Assembly: GCA_028751875.1 (NCBI GenBank)
Contig: CM054138.1
Span: 41,396,209-41,460,208, forward strand
Reading direction: 5' to 3'
Source: Rapana venosa
Taxonomy: Eukaryota; Mollusca; Gastropoda; Neogastropoda; Muricidae
DNA length: 64,000 nt
Shown: positions 1-10,100 of the stretch, one piece after another
How positions within the stretch are numbered: position 1 is the first letter of the stretch
How the letters are laid out: every line of letters begins with the position of its first letter
The notes under the pieces: generated by a model
What the model was told of the DNA's origin: nothing
The model's database searches: none
Seen by the model: the letters and a program-made list of their open reading frames with translations, nothing else
Position numbers and translations under genes: made by a program

Positions 1-166
1 TCACCAGATGCCACTGCCCTTGATTTCATGGACCTATGGGACAGAAGTCAAACGCTCAGCTACATCTCGTTAAATATTATCAAACACAATCCCCATTTCT
101 CTACTGCACACACTCCTTTCACACAAAAGCACAACATACTCCGACAGATGTGAAGATCGGGAGACC

Positions 167-172
167 TTTATT
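167..172 (-). terminator. Polyadenylation signal AATAAA for SELENON
   Basis: The minus strand has AATAAAGGTCTCC, about 170 nt beyond the SECIS element. Cleavage is expected about 10-25 nt further on, near 145-155. It is the first AATAAA downstream of the SECIS, so the SECIS would be retained in the mature mRNA. Confidence 0.7.
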
Positions 173-344
173 CATTATTCTTGAAGTAGCTAACAACTGA
201 ACACTGCAAAACCTTCAGCGACTAGTTCTGAAAAATAACTTTGCTCTGCAGAAGCGAAGAAACAGGACATCATACCTGAGAAGAAAACAAAGATCAGAGA
301 ACATCACCTGTGTCCATCAAGGCATGACAGCAGATCCTCCCTAC

Positions 345-412
345 ACTGACATGTCATCAAACGATGTCTGGCAAAATGGCATTGCTTTTTGACACTGTCG
401 TCATGTGTCAGT
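345..412 (-). promoter_or_regulatory. SECIS element, form 2
   Basis: On the minus strand: a basal helix ACTGACA/TGTCAGT (406-412 with 345-351), the non-Watson-Crick quartet strands ATGA (401-404) and TGAT (356-359), then a helix of about 10 pairs with one mismatch ending GTGTC/GACA. An A5 run (386-390) supplies the conserved apical adenines. A small extra stem GCAA/TTGC (371-374 with 382-385) makes it form 2. This is the signal that recruits SECIS-binding protein 2 and the Sec-specific elongation factor. It sits about 2.6 kb after the SELENON stop and shortly before the poly(A) signal. Confidence 0.9.
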
Positions 413-859
413 CAGGCTGTCTGGCATGTCATGGCTTGATGTTGCGTTATGGATGTTCTGTATCTTTATCAGTAAGGTAATAATCAATTGCTTGCACTCA
501 AATCATTTTACATGCATGCGACTTTCCACAAATATTACACTGTCAGAGAGTGTTTGAATTACAGTCAGTAGTAATAAGCAGAACCCAATCACAGACAAAA
601 AGAACCTGAGAAAAAGTGTGTTTCCAAATACTGTACACACAACTACTTCCTCTTAAAAAAAACAACCAACAAACAAAAGGCATAAATCCTACAAAAGCTA
701 ACCACCACTACCACCACCCTAAATGTAGCAAAACAAATAATGAACCCCCTGAAACCAATAATTATGATAATCAAAATGCCTAAAAATGCAAATACAAAAA
801 CCAGTAAGACTGAAGCATAAACAGAAGTATATCCAGTTCATTCCAGGCGGTGGGGATGG

Positions 860-1490
860 AATCGCCTGGTGGTTAGAACGTCGCACTCCTGATCTGATGG
901 CCTGGGTTCCATCCACCATGGAGACGCCAGTTTGAGGGGACTTTTTCCTTGGACTTAACATCAGTGCTGACTCCACGCCCCTGAAAGTCCTTCGGATGGA
1001 ATATAAACCAAAGTCCCATGTGCGAATACATTCAATTCAATTCAATCCAAATACTTTACTGGAATATAAACCAAAGTCCCATGTGTCAATGCGTTCAGTT
1101 CAATTCTATCCAAATACTTTACTGGAATATAAACCAAAGTCCCATGTGTGAATGCGTTCAGTTCAATTCTATCGAAATACTTTACTGGAATATAAACCAA
1201 AGTCCCATGTGTCAACGCGTTTAATTCAATTCTATCCAAATACTTTACTATCTCACAAACGGAGAAAATCATGCACAGAGAACATCTTGTGCACATGTTA
1301 AAACCCATTCCATGTTTGGAAGAGTAGGCCATTTGTGCCAGTGGGAACGGATGACAAAGTCAACAAAAACCACATGAACACTATTGTGGTGTTTAGACAT
1401 CATCCCCAAAGTCGGAGCTTGAATGATCCCTTGAATGATGAACAAACTGTCACATGCACAAAATCTCACCATCAGTGAACCTCAGAGCTC
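860..1490 (+). mobile_element. SINE-A2 copy, internally expanded
   Basis: A tRNA-like head (CCTGGTGGTTAGAACGTCGC, then a box-B-like GGGTTCCATCC) is followed by the SINE-A body up to 1000, the 63-bp tandem array, then the body again (AGAACATCTTGTGCACATGTT) and the A2 tail with TTTAGACATCATCCCC and AAATCTCACCATC. Confidence 0.65.
998..1250. repeat. 63-bp tandem repeat (about 4 copies) in SELENON 3'UTR
   Basis: GGAATATAAACC begins at 998, 1061, 1124 and 1187, an exact 63-bp period. Part of the unit (ATATAAACCAAAGTCCCATG) matches the internal SINE-A segment ACTATAAACCGAGG followed by the TGTGCGAA block, and the array is flanked on both sides by the rest of a SINE-A. It therefore looks like an in-place amplification of SINE sequence. 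Confidence 0.85.
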
Positions 1491-1584
1491 TAGCCAATGA
1501 GCAGAAGAAGAAAAATCTGCTCTCAGTTAGGATTCTCACAGTTTTTTCATTGCAAATTGCACATGCATGGCCATGACAGTCATT

Positions 1585-1675
1585 TATATACGGCCACCTT
1601 CATGATGGGTAAAAACCGTCGCATAAAAGAAAATCTCACCATTGGTGAACCTCAGAGCTCTAGCCAAGGAACAAC
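1585..1675 (+). mobile_element. SINE-A2 tail fragment
   Basis: Contains GGTAAAAACCGTCGCATAAA and AAATCTCACCATTGGTGAACC followed by TCAGAGCTCTAGCC, the shared end of the A2 subfamily. No head is present. Confidence 0.55.
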
Positions 1676-1689
1676 AATTATTCATCTAT

Positions 1690-1905
1690 TTATTTTAATC
1701 TTTTATTTCAAGGATAACAGAATAAGCACTCATGTGCTTTTTTTTTTTTTACATCCAGTCCCCATATGTATGGGGTTTCGCAAATCTTGTCATCCTCATC
1801 CTTTCCCACCAGCACACAATGGCCTACTCTTTCAAAAAGGGGAAAAGGTTTTCACATGTGCACAAGATGTTCTACGTGTGTTCACACACAAGACTTCCGA
1901 TGGAC
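1690..1905 (-). mobile_element. SINE-A1 fragment
   Basis: Reverse-orientation A1 tail (GATAACAGAATAAGCACTCA, then TACATCCAGTCCCC) and body up to the GACTTCCGATGG block. The tRNA-like head is missing. Confidence 0.6.
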
Positions 1906-2101
1906 ACAGCAATGAGTTAGAAGCCAGGAATAAGCCACAGGCAGCATGAACACACACTTACACACTCACTGCTGGGAGTCACGTCACTGCCCATTCAAAC
2001 ATAAAAACTGCGCTACGTTTAAAAAAAAAACAGTCATTGACTTCATCCAGGAGCATACCAGAAAAGCATCCCACACCCTTAGTGACATCAGCACAGCCCA
2101 A

Positions 2102-2120
2102 AAGAGTGAGAGAGAGAGAG

Positions 2121-2193
<73 letters not shown>
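2102..2193. repeat. (GA)n microsatellite
   Basis: About 90 bp of nearly pure GA with two interruptions early on. It explains the Ser/Leu and Arg/Glu open frames on either strand here. Confidence 0.95.
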
Positions 2194-2195
<2 letters not shown>

Positions 2196-2358
2196 CCAAG
2201 TTTGTGTTAGTGCTTGCTTGTTTGCCCGCACTCGTGGGTGTGGGTGTGAGCACACATTTGTGTGCATGCATGCGTGCGTGCATGTGTGTGTGTGTGTGCA
2301 TGTATGTATGTGTTCATTAATTCTTCTGTTTAATGTCTCTTTACTAAAAAAAACATCA

Positions 2359-2366
2359 TTATATAT

Positions 2367-2413
<47 letters not shown>

Positions 2414-2436
2414 ATTATATTATATATTATATATAT
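2359..2436. repeat. (TA)n tract
   Basis: AT-only tract of roughly 78 bp with a few TT/AA phase breaks. Confidence 0.95.
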
Positions 2437-2809
2437 CAGAAAGAAAGAAAGATGGGAGAGGGTAATTGATGCACATGTCTAATGAAAAATACAACAACAA
2501 CAAAAAACTCCAATACATTCATATAAGCATAATGCAATTTCACAATGAAAACTCGGAAAACTCAAACAAAATCTGGCGATTGCACTATGTACAAGGGACT
2601 GAGCAGATGCAGTCAAGAGGAAGACAGTGTGATCGACACCATCTCCATTTCACTGCTGTCTTTGAGAGATTTGGAAAGGCAACAGACCAGACAAACACTT
2701 GGCAGTTGAACAAACTAAGATTCAAACTGCTTCTCCACAGATGTGCATGTGGCTGGGTCTCCATGAGTACATTCGTTTTTACTTCCAAGACACTGGCTTT
2801 GTGTGCACA

Positions 2810-2935
2810 GCTTTTCATCTGTAAATTCTTACGTCTTCATGCATGCACATCTTTTCATCTGTAAATTCTTAAGTCTTCATGTATGCACATCTTTTTATCT
2901 GTAAATCTTGAAGTCTTCATGCACAAGATGACAAA
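2810..2935. repeat. 40-bp tandem triplication
   Basis: CTTTTCATCTGTAAATTCTT followed by a GTCTTCATG block recurs three times at about 40-bp spacing with few differences, inside the SELENON 3'UTR. Confidence 0.8.
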
Positions 2936-3011
2936 TCAACACCACAGGAATACAAGTATTGCGTGGTGCATACATGCATTTAATTAATTATTTTTAAAAG
3001 CACAGCATCAT

Positions 3012-3081
3012 TTAATTTCCTTCCATTTTGGCCAGTCCCTCTCTCAGAAAGTCTTCATATCGCTCATGGTGAAGTGAGAAC
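3012..3081 (-). CDS. SELENON: SELENON exon 9: C-terminal coding part and stop
   Basis: Completes codon 544 (GG|G) and encodes [22 protein letters not shown] followed by TAA at 3012-3014. The helix-like YEDFLREGL corresponds to the MRFLQEGL-type C-terminus of vertebrate SELENON. Acceptor TTTTTACAG. The remainder of this exon is 3'UTR. Confidence 0.93.
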
Positions 3082-3883
3082 CTGTAAAAACAGAACAAAC
3101 AAAAAAAGAAAAGTAGTAACTAGTTATCTTTTTAAAAACCCATACACTGGCAATCAGTTATCAGTCAAAGAAACATGAAGATTTGGCAATCAGTTATCAA
3201 TCAAAGAAACATGAAGATCTGACAATCAGTTATCAATCAAAGAAACATGAAGATCTGACAATCAGTTATCAGTCAAGAAACATGAAGATCTGACAATCAG
3301 TTATCAATCAAAGAAACATGAAGATCTGACAATCAGTTATCAATCAAAGGAACATGAAGATCTGACAATCAGTTATCAGTCAAAGAAACATGAAGATCTG
3401 ACAATCAGTTATCAGTCAAAGAAACATGAAGATCTGACAATCAGTTATCAATCAAAGAAACATGAAGATCTGGCAATCAGTTATCAGTCAAAGAAACATG
3501 AAGATCACATGAAGATCTGGCAATCAGTTATCAGTCAAAGGAACATGAAGATCTGACAATCAGTTATCAGTCAAAGAAACATGAAGATCTGACAATCAGT
3601 TAACAATCAAAGAAACATGAAGATCTGGCAATCAGTTATCAATCAAAGGAACATGAAGATCTGACAATCAGTTATCGGTCAAAGAAACATGAAAAACTTG
3701 TAGTTAGAAATGTATTTTGCCAGAGACATCACCATTGTCAAGTATAGGTATTGGAACATGACTTATCCAAGGTGTGGTATATATGTATATGTGTGTGTGT
3801 GTGCATGTGTGTGTGTGTATGTATGTATGTATGTATGTATCTATTATCTATATTATATATTAATATATATATATATATATATA

Positions 3884-3949
<66 letters not shown>

Positions 3950-6609
3950 ATATAAACATGTATATTCAAACAAACAACATTACATTAAAAGTGTATTATC
4001 CTAGAGTTGACATGAACTTTAACAGGACTGGTGAACTCAGTTTCTTCATAAAGAAACATGCTATTACAGTTCTAGGCAATCAAAATAAATGTTTCAGAAA
4101 TTTCATTAAAAACTGTTTTACAACACCTATATATTTATATCCCCTACTGTCACAGCCATACAATAAAACATGCAATTTCAAAACAAAACTGACAGGAAAA
4201 TCTGGCTCCCTTGCTTTTTATACTAAAGAAAACATAGTTTTTAAATGCTCTATGAAGATCAACTTTTTTTGGGAAAGACAATCAGTACTATCACACATAC
4301 ACATATGCGTGTGTGCACACACACACACACACACACCACACACACAACCACACACACATACATACCCTTGGGCCTCTTGTGGTGATTTCTCATCCAGGAA
4401 GGTGTTGGCATTCACTTTGTGGACGATGGTTCCATTGGGAGCAATCACCATCATCATGACAGGAAATTCGTACTCAGACAGAATCATTGAGGCAAAGGCG
4501 CTCATCTCTTTGTTGTCTTCATCCTTCTTAAGAGCCTGAGAGAGACAAAGGGCTTTGTTTCAAATCAATGTTTAGCTCTAGATAAAAAGTAAAGGTGTCC
4601 CATAGCCTGTGTGGTCGTAGGGGAGCGAGGCGTCAGACCTCAACTTCTCTAAGAGCCAGCACATTAAGGATGGCGCCCATCTCCTCTCCCTCGCTGCTTT
4701 ACCTTCCCTGACCCTAAAGAGGGCAGATATCCATTTACAGCTGGGTGAACTGGGGGACCGTACCGAAGCCAAAGCATACAAACGATCACCAATCCACTTG
4801 GTAACCACGCTCGATGCTGCTTAACATTGGCTGGGGGAAAGCAAGGGCTCTGAGCTATAACTCTAGATATACTTACTATATATAACTTGTACAGTACAGG
4901 CTCACAGCCACCCCAAAGAAACCAATCCACCCCTCCCCCAAAAAGGAGCAAAATAAATGACAAAAATGTTAGGTTCTCAGTAGAAAGACACCTCCCAGAC
5001 CTCTTCCTGTTCCCACCTTGTTCCCACATCAACCCTTTTTCCTCGCTTCATATTGAGGCACGAACACTGTACACACACACAAAGACCCGACCAAAGCACG
5101 TAGGTTCAAAGCGGGGATGTGGAGGGACGTTTGTGGAAGGTTGTTGTCAGGTATAGCATGTCTAGCTATACAAGTCTGCTCGGAAATCAGAAAATCCCAC
5201 TGGAGAGACGCTGTCTGATATATAAGGCCTGCATTAGACCTGTTCTCCTGTATGGTTCGGAGACGTGGGTTTTCACAAAAACTGTCGAACGTTTGTTGAA
5301 GAGCTGTGAAAACTGAATGCTACGCTACATGATAAAGATCAAATGGGAAGACAGGATCATGAATAAAGAACTATGGAGAATGTGCAAAGTTGATGATCTG
5401 AAGTCTGTAGCTAGTAGCAATAGACTGCTCTGGTTTGGGCACGTTCAACGGAAAGCAGACCACCACATCATAAAAAGAGCAATGAACTTCGTAGTGGATG
5501 GAAAGAGACCATAGGGAAGACCTAGCAAAACCTGGGCTACCTGTATTGCTGCTATGGGTTTTTTTACGTGCGCTAAATGTGTGTTGCACACGGGACCTCA
5601 GTTTATCATCTCACCTGAAAAGCAATACCTATGCTTTCTAACAATAGGACCCCAAAAATATCCATTTGCAAAAACACAAACACCAAAAAAAACTGATTAA
5701 AAAAAATTCTAAACCTTCTACTACTACTTCTTCTCCCCCCCCCCCCCCTCTCCCCCTCACAAAGAGTGGTGAAACTCTTCCAAACCTGGAGCAGGCCTGC
5801 CCTAACCTACCTACCTACCTACCTGCAAGTCAACGACCAGACACCAGGTGCTGACGAAGCTCTGCTTCAGAAGGTACATGACCCGCGGACCCTCCAGCGA
5901 CCCGTCGCGGAGGGTCCGGGCCGACCCTCAGCAGCTCTGGTCGTCCAGGGCCCCCCAGAGAAAGATGGCGTGCAGCGGCTTGTGCTCTGCCTTGGACAGC
6001 TGCACGGCTCGCGTCAGGTTGTGGTAGGTCACCTGGCAAGGAGGGAACACACCACACCACTGTCATGTCACGTCACTGCTGTCGTGGTGACCGTTTCCTT
6101 TGGTTTGGTGTTTCACCGCTGAGGTATGTGACGCTCCACCACGAAAGGAGTTGCTGTGCACCTGATCCATTTTTCTGTTAGGAGCCATTTTAGGCAGGTT
6201 GGGGGGTCGGGTTGTTGATTTTGAGATTTTTGATTGATTATAGAACTGTAGCCATTTGTCTACCTTGTACTGAAGTATCAAGGCGTAATTTTGTTTTATT
6301 TTGCATTAAAAACGTGTTTAAAACACCCAAGCCCTCATTCTGACCATCTATTGTAATCCAAAATTTGTCAACTTCTCATTTTTTCTCACTTCCTGTAGTC
6401 TATCATTTTCATTTGCCATAATTTTTCATAGAATTGTCTGATTTTCAATCTGTTTTAAGTATTGAATAGCCTTTTTATTGCAGATTAATAACATGTTAAC
6501 AACAAATGTACCTCTGGTGCAATACAACTCATTATGTGGTGGAGCATCACATGCGTAAGTGTTCAAATTCATTTTGAGTGTGTGTAGGTTGTGTGTGAGT
6601 GTAGGTTGT

Positions 6610-6662
<53 letters not shown>

Positions 6663-7079
6663 GTGTGTGTAGTGTGTGTGTGTGTGTGTATTTATGTTAT
6701 AAAATTTTGTTTATTTTTATTTACTCTTTCATATCAAGAATAATAGAATAAGCACACATGCTTTTTTACATCCAGTCCCTGTGTGTATGCAGTTTTGTAA
6801 ATTTTGTCATCTGTTCCCATCAGCACACAATGACCTACTCTTTCAAAAAGCGGAACAGGATTTAACATGTTCACAAGATGTTCTGCGTGAGTTTGCACAC
6901 TGGGCTTTGGTTTATAGTCTCATCTGAAGGACTTTTGGGGAGAATGGAGTTTGCACTGATGTTAACTCCAGGAGGAAAATCCCCTTGAAAGGGATTCGAA
7001 CCCGGGTCGTCAGATTGCGAGCACAATGTTCTAACCACTAAGCTATCCTGTCCCCGGTGTGTGTGTGTGTTGTGTGTGT

Positions 7080-7150
<71 letters not shown>

Positions 7151-10100
7151 GTTACATTTACAGCAGATTCCTCAGTGAAAAATTGGTGCTGCCCTTGCTC
7201 CTGTGGATGATGAGGCCTACCTATCTTGATGTTGTTCATGTTTGTGGGTGACTCTGGAAAGCTAGGATGCCAGCCAGCCAGCCAGCCAGACAGACAGACA
7301 GACAGACAGATACATCAGTACTGAGGATAATGGCCAGGGGAAAAAAGTAGTTAACTTTTCTCTCTTTCTTTTCAGATCTGAGGTTCAGCAATGGTAAGAC
7401 TTTGCACATGCAACTGTTTGTACCCACCATTAAGGTAGCAGCATTCTAACTTCGGGGACAGGTTAGTTACAAAAACTGCATTTTAGAATGAGCACACCAT
7501 GAGTTTTGAAATATTACAAATCAATACTGCTTTTACTTTAAAAAAAATTCAATCTGGTATTCATACACTTTGGATTCTTTTTGGGGAGTGTGGGGTGGTG
7601 GGGTGTGGGTGTAGGGGTGTGTGTTTGGAAGGGGGGGAGGGGGGAAGGTTACTCCTCAAATCTGTGCAGGAAGTTTTTCTCTCCATAACATGTTAGAAAA
7701 TAATAATCAATCTGACCAATCAAAACATAAGTTCAACCAGTTTGTTTTGGGTTTTTTAAGCAGAGAAACAATCCCACCACCCCCACTTTTGCATCAATCA
7801 CCATAATCTATGGACTATGAGCTGTGACTTTCCTTCTTGAAGCCGCTGCAAAGATTCAAATCCATGACTTCATGGTCCCATGAGATTGATGAGACTTCGG
7901 ATGAGACTATAAACCGAGGTCCAGTGCGCGAATGCATGCAGAACATCTTGCGCACATGTTAAATCCTGTTCCGCTTTTTGAAAGAGTAGGCCATTGTGTG
8001 CTGGTGGGAACAGATGACAAAATTTACAAAACCGCATACACACGGGGACTTGATGTAAAAAAGCACATGAGCGCTTATTCCATTATCCTCAATATAAAAT
8101 AATAAATAAATAAGTAAATAAATCATGTCATCTGAGCGCTTTGATTTGTTGCTTTACAAGATTCAGCGCTATATAAATTCCATACATTATTATTTTTATT
8201 ATTATTAATCCCACGGCTATAGTCTTCTTCTTGTTTCTCAGCTAGAGCTCCAAGGTTCAACAACGGTGGTGACATATTTGAGTATGTGACCGTTCCCCCC
8301 ACCCCCCCCCACCCCCCAACCCCGATTACCACCAGCATAAAGGAAGCCACATTCCAGCTTCAGGGACCTTTTTTTTACATACACTAATTGGCAGGTACTG
8401 CTGTTTTTCATCACGCTTACCTTTTTAAACTCAAAGAACTCCACCTCCAACAGTCTCAAGGTTTCTTCCCTGGGTATTTCCTCTTTCCACTCCATGCTGT
8501 CTGGAGCCTGTGCCAGGGACAGGTCTGGTCTGATGGACTGGTCCGGAAGAGGCAGGTGGGAGTCGCCTCCCATGGTCCACTCCATCAGGGGCAGGTAACC
8601 AATGTCCACTTCCATGGAGGTGTGGCTCTCTGAAGCCTCCTCCATCCATTCCATGTCTGCGCGAGCAAAAGGCCGCACATCCGCAAGTTAGAACCTTTTT
8701 TTTTTTTTCTCACATTTTAGAAATGATCATGTTTGGGGTTATGCTCCCACCTCCACTCCATCTCTCCCTTGATTCCAAGCTATACACACACACAAAAAAG
8801 ATTTCTGTTGCACCCTCTAACTACTCCTTGTCTGGATTGTCATTAGCTGGCATGCTGGTTTATATATTCCTTTTTCCCCCCATGGGAATGCCTGGGACCT
8901 GTCAGCATAAACAGCATCCCCACCTTCTGGAAATTCTGTGCTAGGAATTCCCTCTTTTCTGTCCCTCTCTTTTGTTTCTGCCTTGTACCTTTTCTTCCTG
9001 TCACCTACTTCTTATCTTGTTTTTTATCTTCTTGGTCCATTCTCCTGCCTTTTTTTTCCAGAAAGACTTAAAAGATACGAATGCTCCCCCATGCCAAAAT
9101 TGGATATGCTGGGCCTGACTTGTCAGGCACTTAACGGCAGTGCAACGCATTGTCACTCATTTGACACAGACAGCCATAGCTGCTGTCTGAGCTTTTGAAG
9201 AAGAAGAAGAATTCCCTTTGCTCTGTACCATGTCGTCCATACCATCTATTGCCATTAAAAAAGGTAAAGGTAAAGGAGTCCCATAACCTATAAGGTCGTA
9301 GGGGAGCGAGGCGTCAGAGACCTCACTTCTCTAGGGCCAGCATATTGAGGGCGGCACCCATCTCCTCTCCCTCGCTGCTTTACCTTCCCTGACCCTAAAG
9401 AGGGCAGGTACCCATTTACAGCTGGGTGAACTGGGGGAACTGTACTGAAGCCAAGGCGCGCAAACGGTCACCCATCCAAGTGGTAACCACGCTCGACGCT
9501 GCTTAACTTGGCTGGGGGAAAGCGAGTGCTCCGACCACTGAGCTATCCCGTCCCCTTAGCTGGAACAATGGTTTATATTACCCCATTACTGTTCCGTGTC
9601 CTCCATGCCATCCATTGTTATTAACTGGCACAATGGTTTATATAATCCCCTTTGTTCTGTTATAGAATCATGTTCTTCATAACAGCTATCCTTTCAAAAT
9701 GGTTGGTCACTTGAAATGGAATAACAAAATTATCTGTCAACGGTTACCAGTGTCTTCCATGTTTGTATGTCAGAGTGTCACATAAAATCAGATTGTCTTG
9801 GATAGCAAATAGGATAAAAACTGTGTTAGCAAAGTTGTTTGTTTGTTTTTTAAACTGAGTTAGCAAAGTTGATAAATGAGGACCAGTCAGGATTTATGCA
9901 AGGCAAATGCAATGAGAATAGTCTACGAACGTTGTATGATATAATACACCATAAAAAATGCTTACAAATCTATTTGGTTTACTGGTTTTTACTGACTTGG
10001 AAAGGCATTTGACTTAGCTAACTGGTCTTTTCATACATTGTCCTCGAAATGAAAGAATAAAATTTTAAAAATACATAAGGATCTACAAACTTTTGGCAAA

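Larger units (their letters stand above)
145..3011 (-). other. SELENON 3' untranslated region
   Basis: About 2.9 kb from the TAA to the predicted poly(A) site. It contains, in mRNA order, a 40-bp triplicated repeat, (TA)n and (GA)n tracts, SINE-A fragments, a 63-bp tandem array and finally the SECIS element. No splice junction was needed to connect stop codon and SECIS, but an intron in the UTR cannot be excluded. Confidence 0.65.

Noticed and set aside
1946..2469. Arg/Glu-, Ser/Leu- and Cys/Val-rich frames
   Set aside because: They are translations of (GA)n, (CT)n, (TG)n and (TA)n microsatellites, as are similar frames throughout the window.
3145..3695. CRISPR-like array of regularly spaced repeats
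   Set aside because: Units are head-to-tail with no unique spacers; it is a minisatellite in a eukaryotic intron.
4578..5032. Minus-strand frames with a possible protein
   Set aside because: They lie mostly in a SINE-B copy; similar peptides arise at each SINE-B.
5830..6066. Minus-strand 78-codon open frame over the Sec exon
   Set aside because: It is a shadow in another frame of the real SELENON exon 7; only the frame that reads through TGA is conserved and splice-compatible.
8388..8633. Plus-strand open frame opposite SELENON exon 6
   Set aside because: Antisense shadow of a conserved exon.
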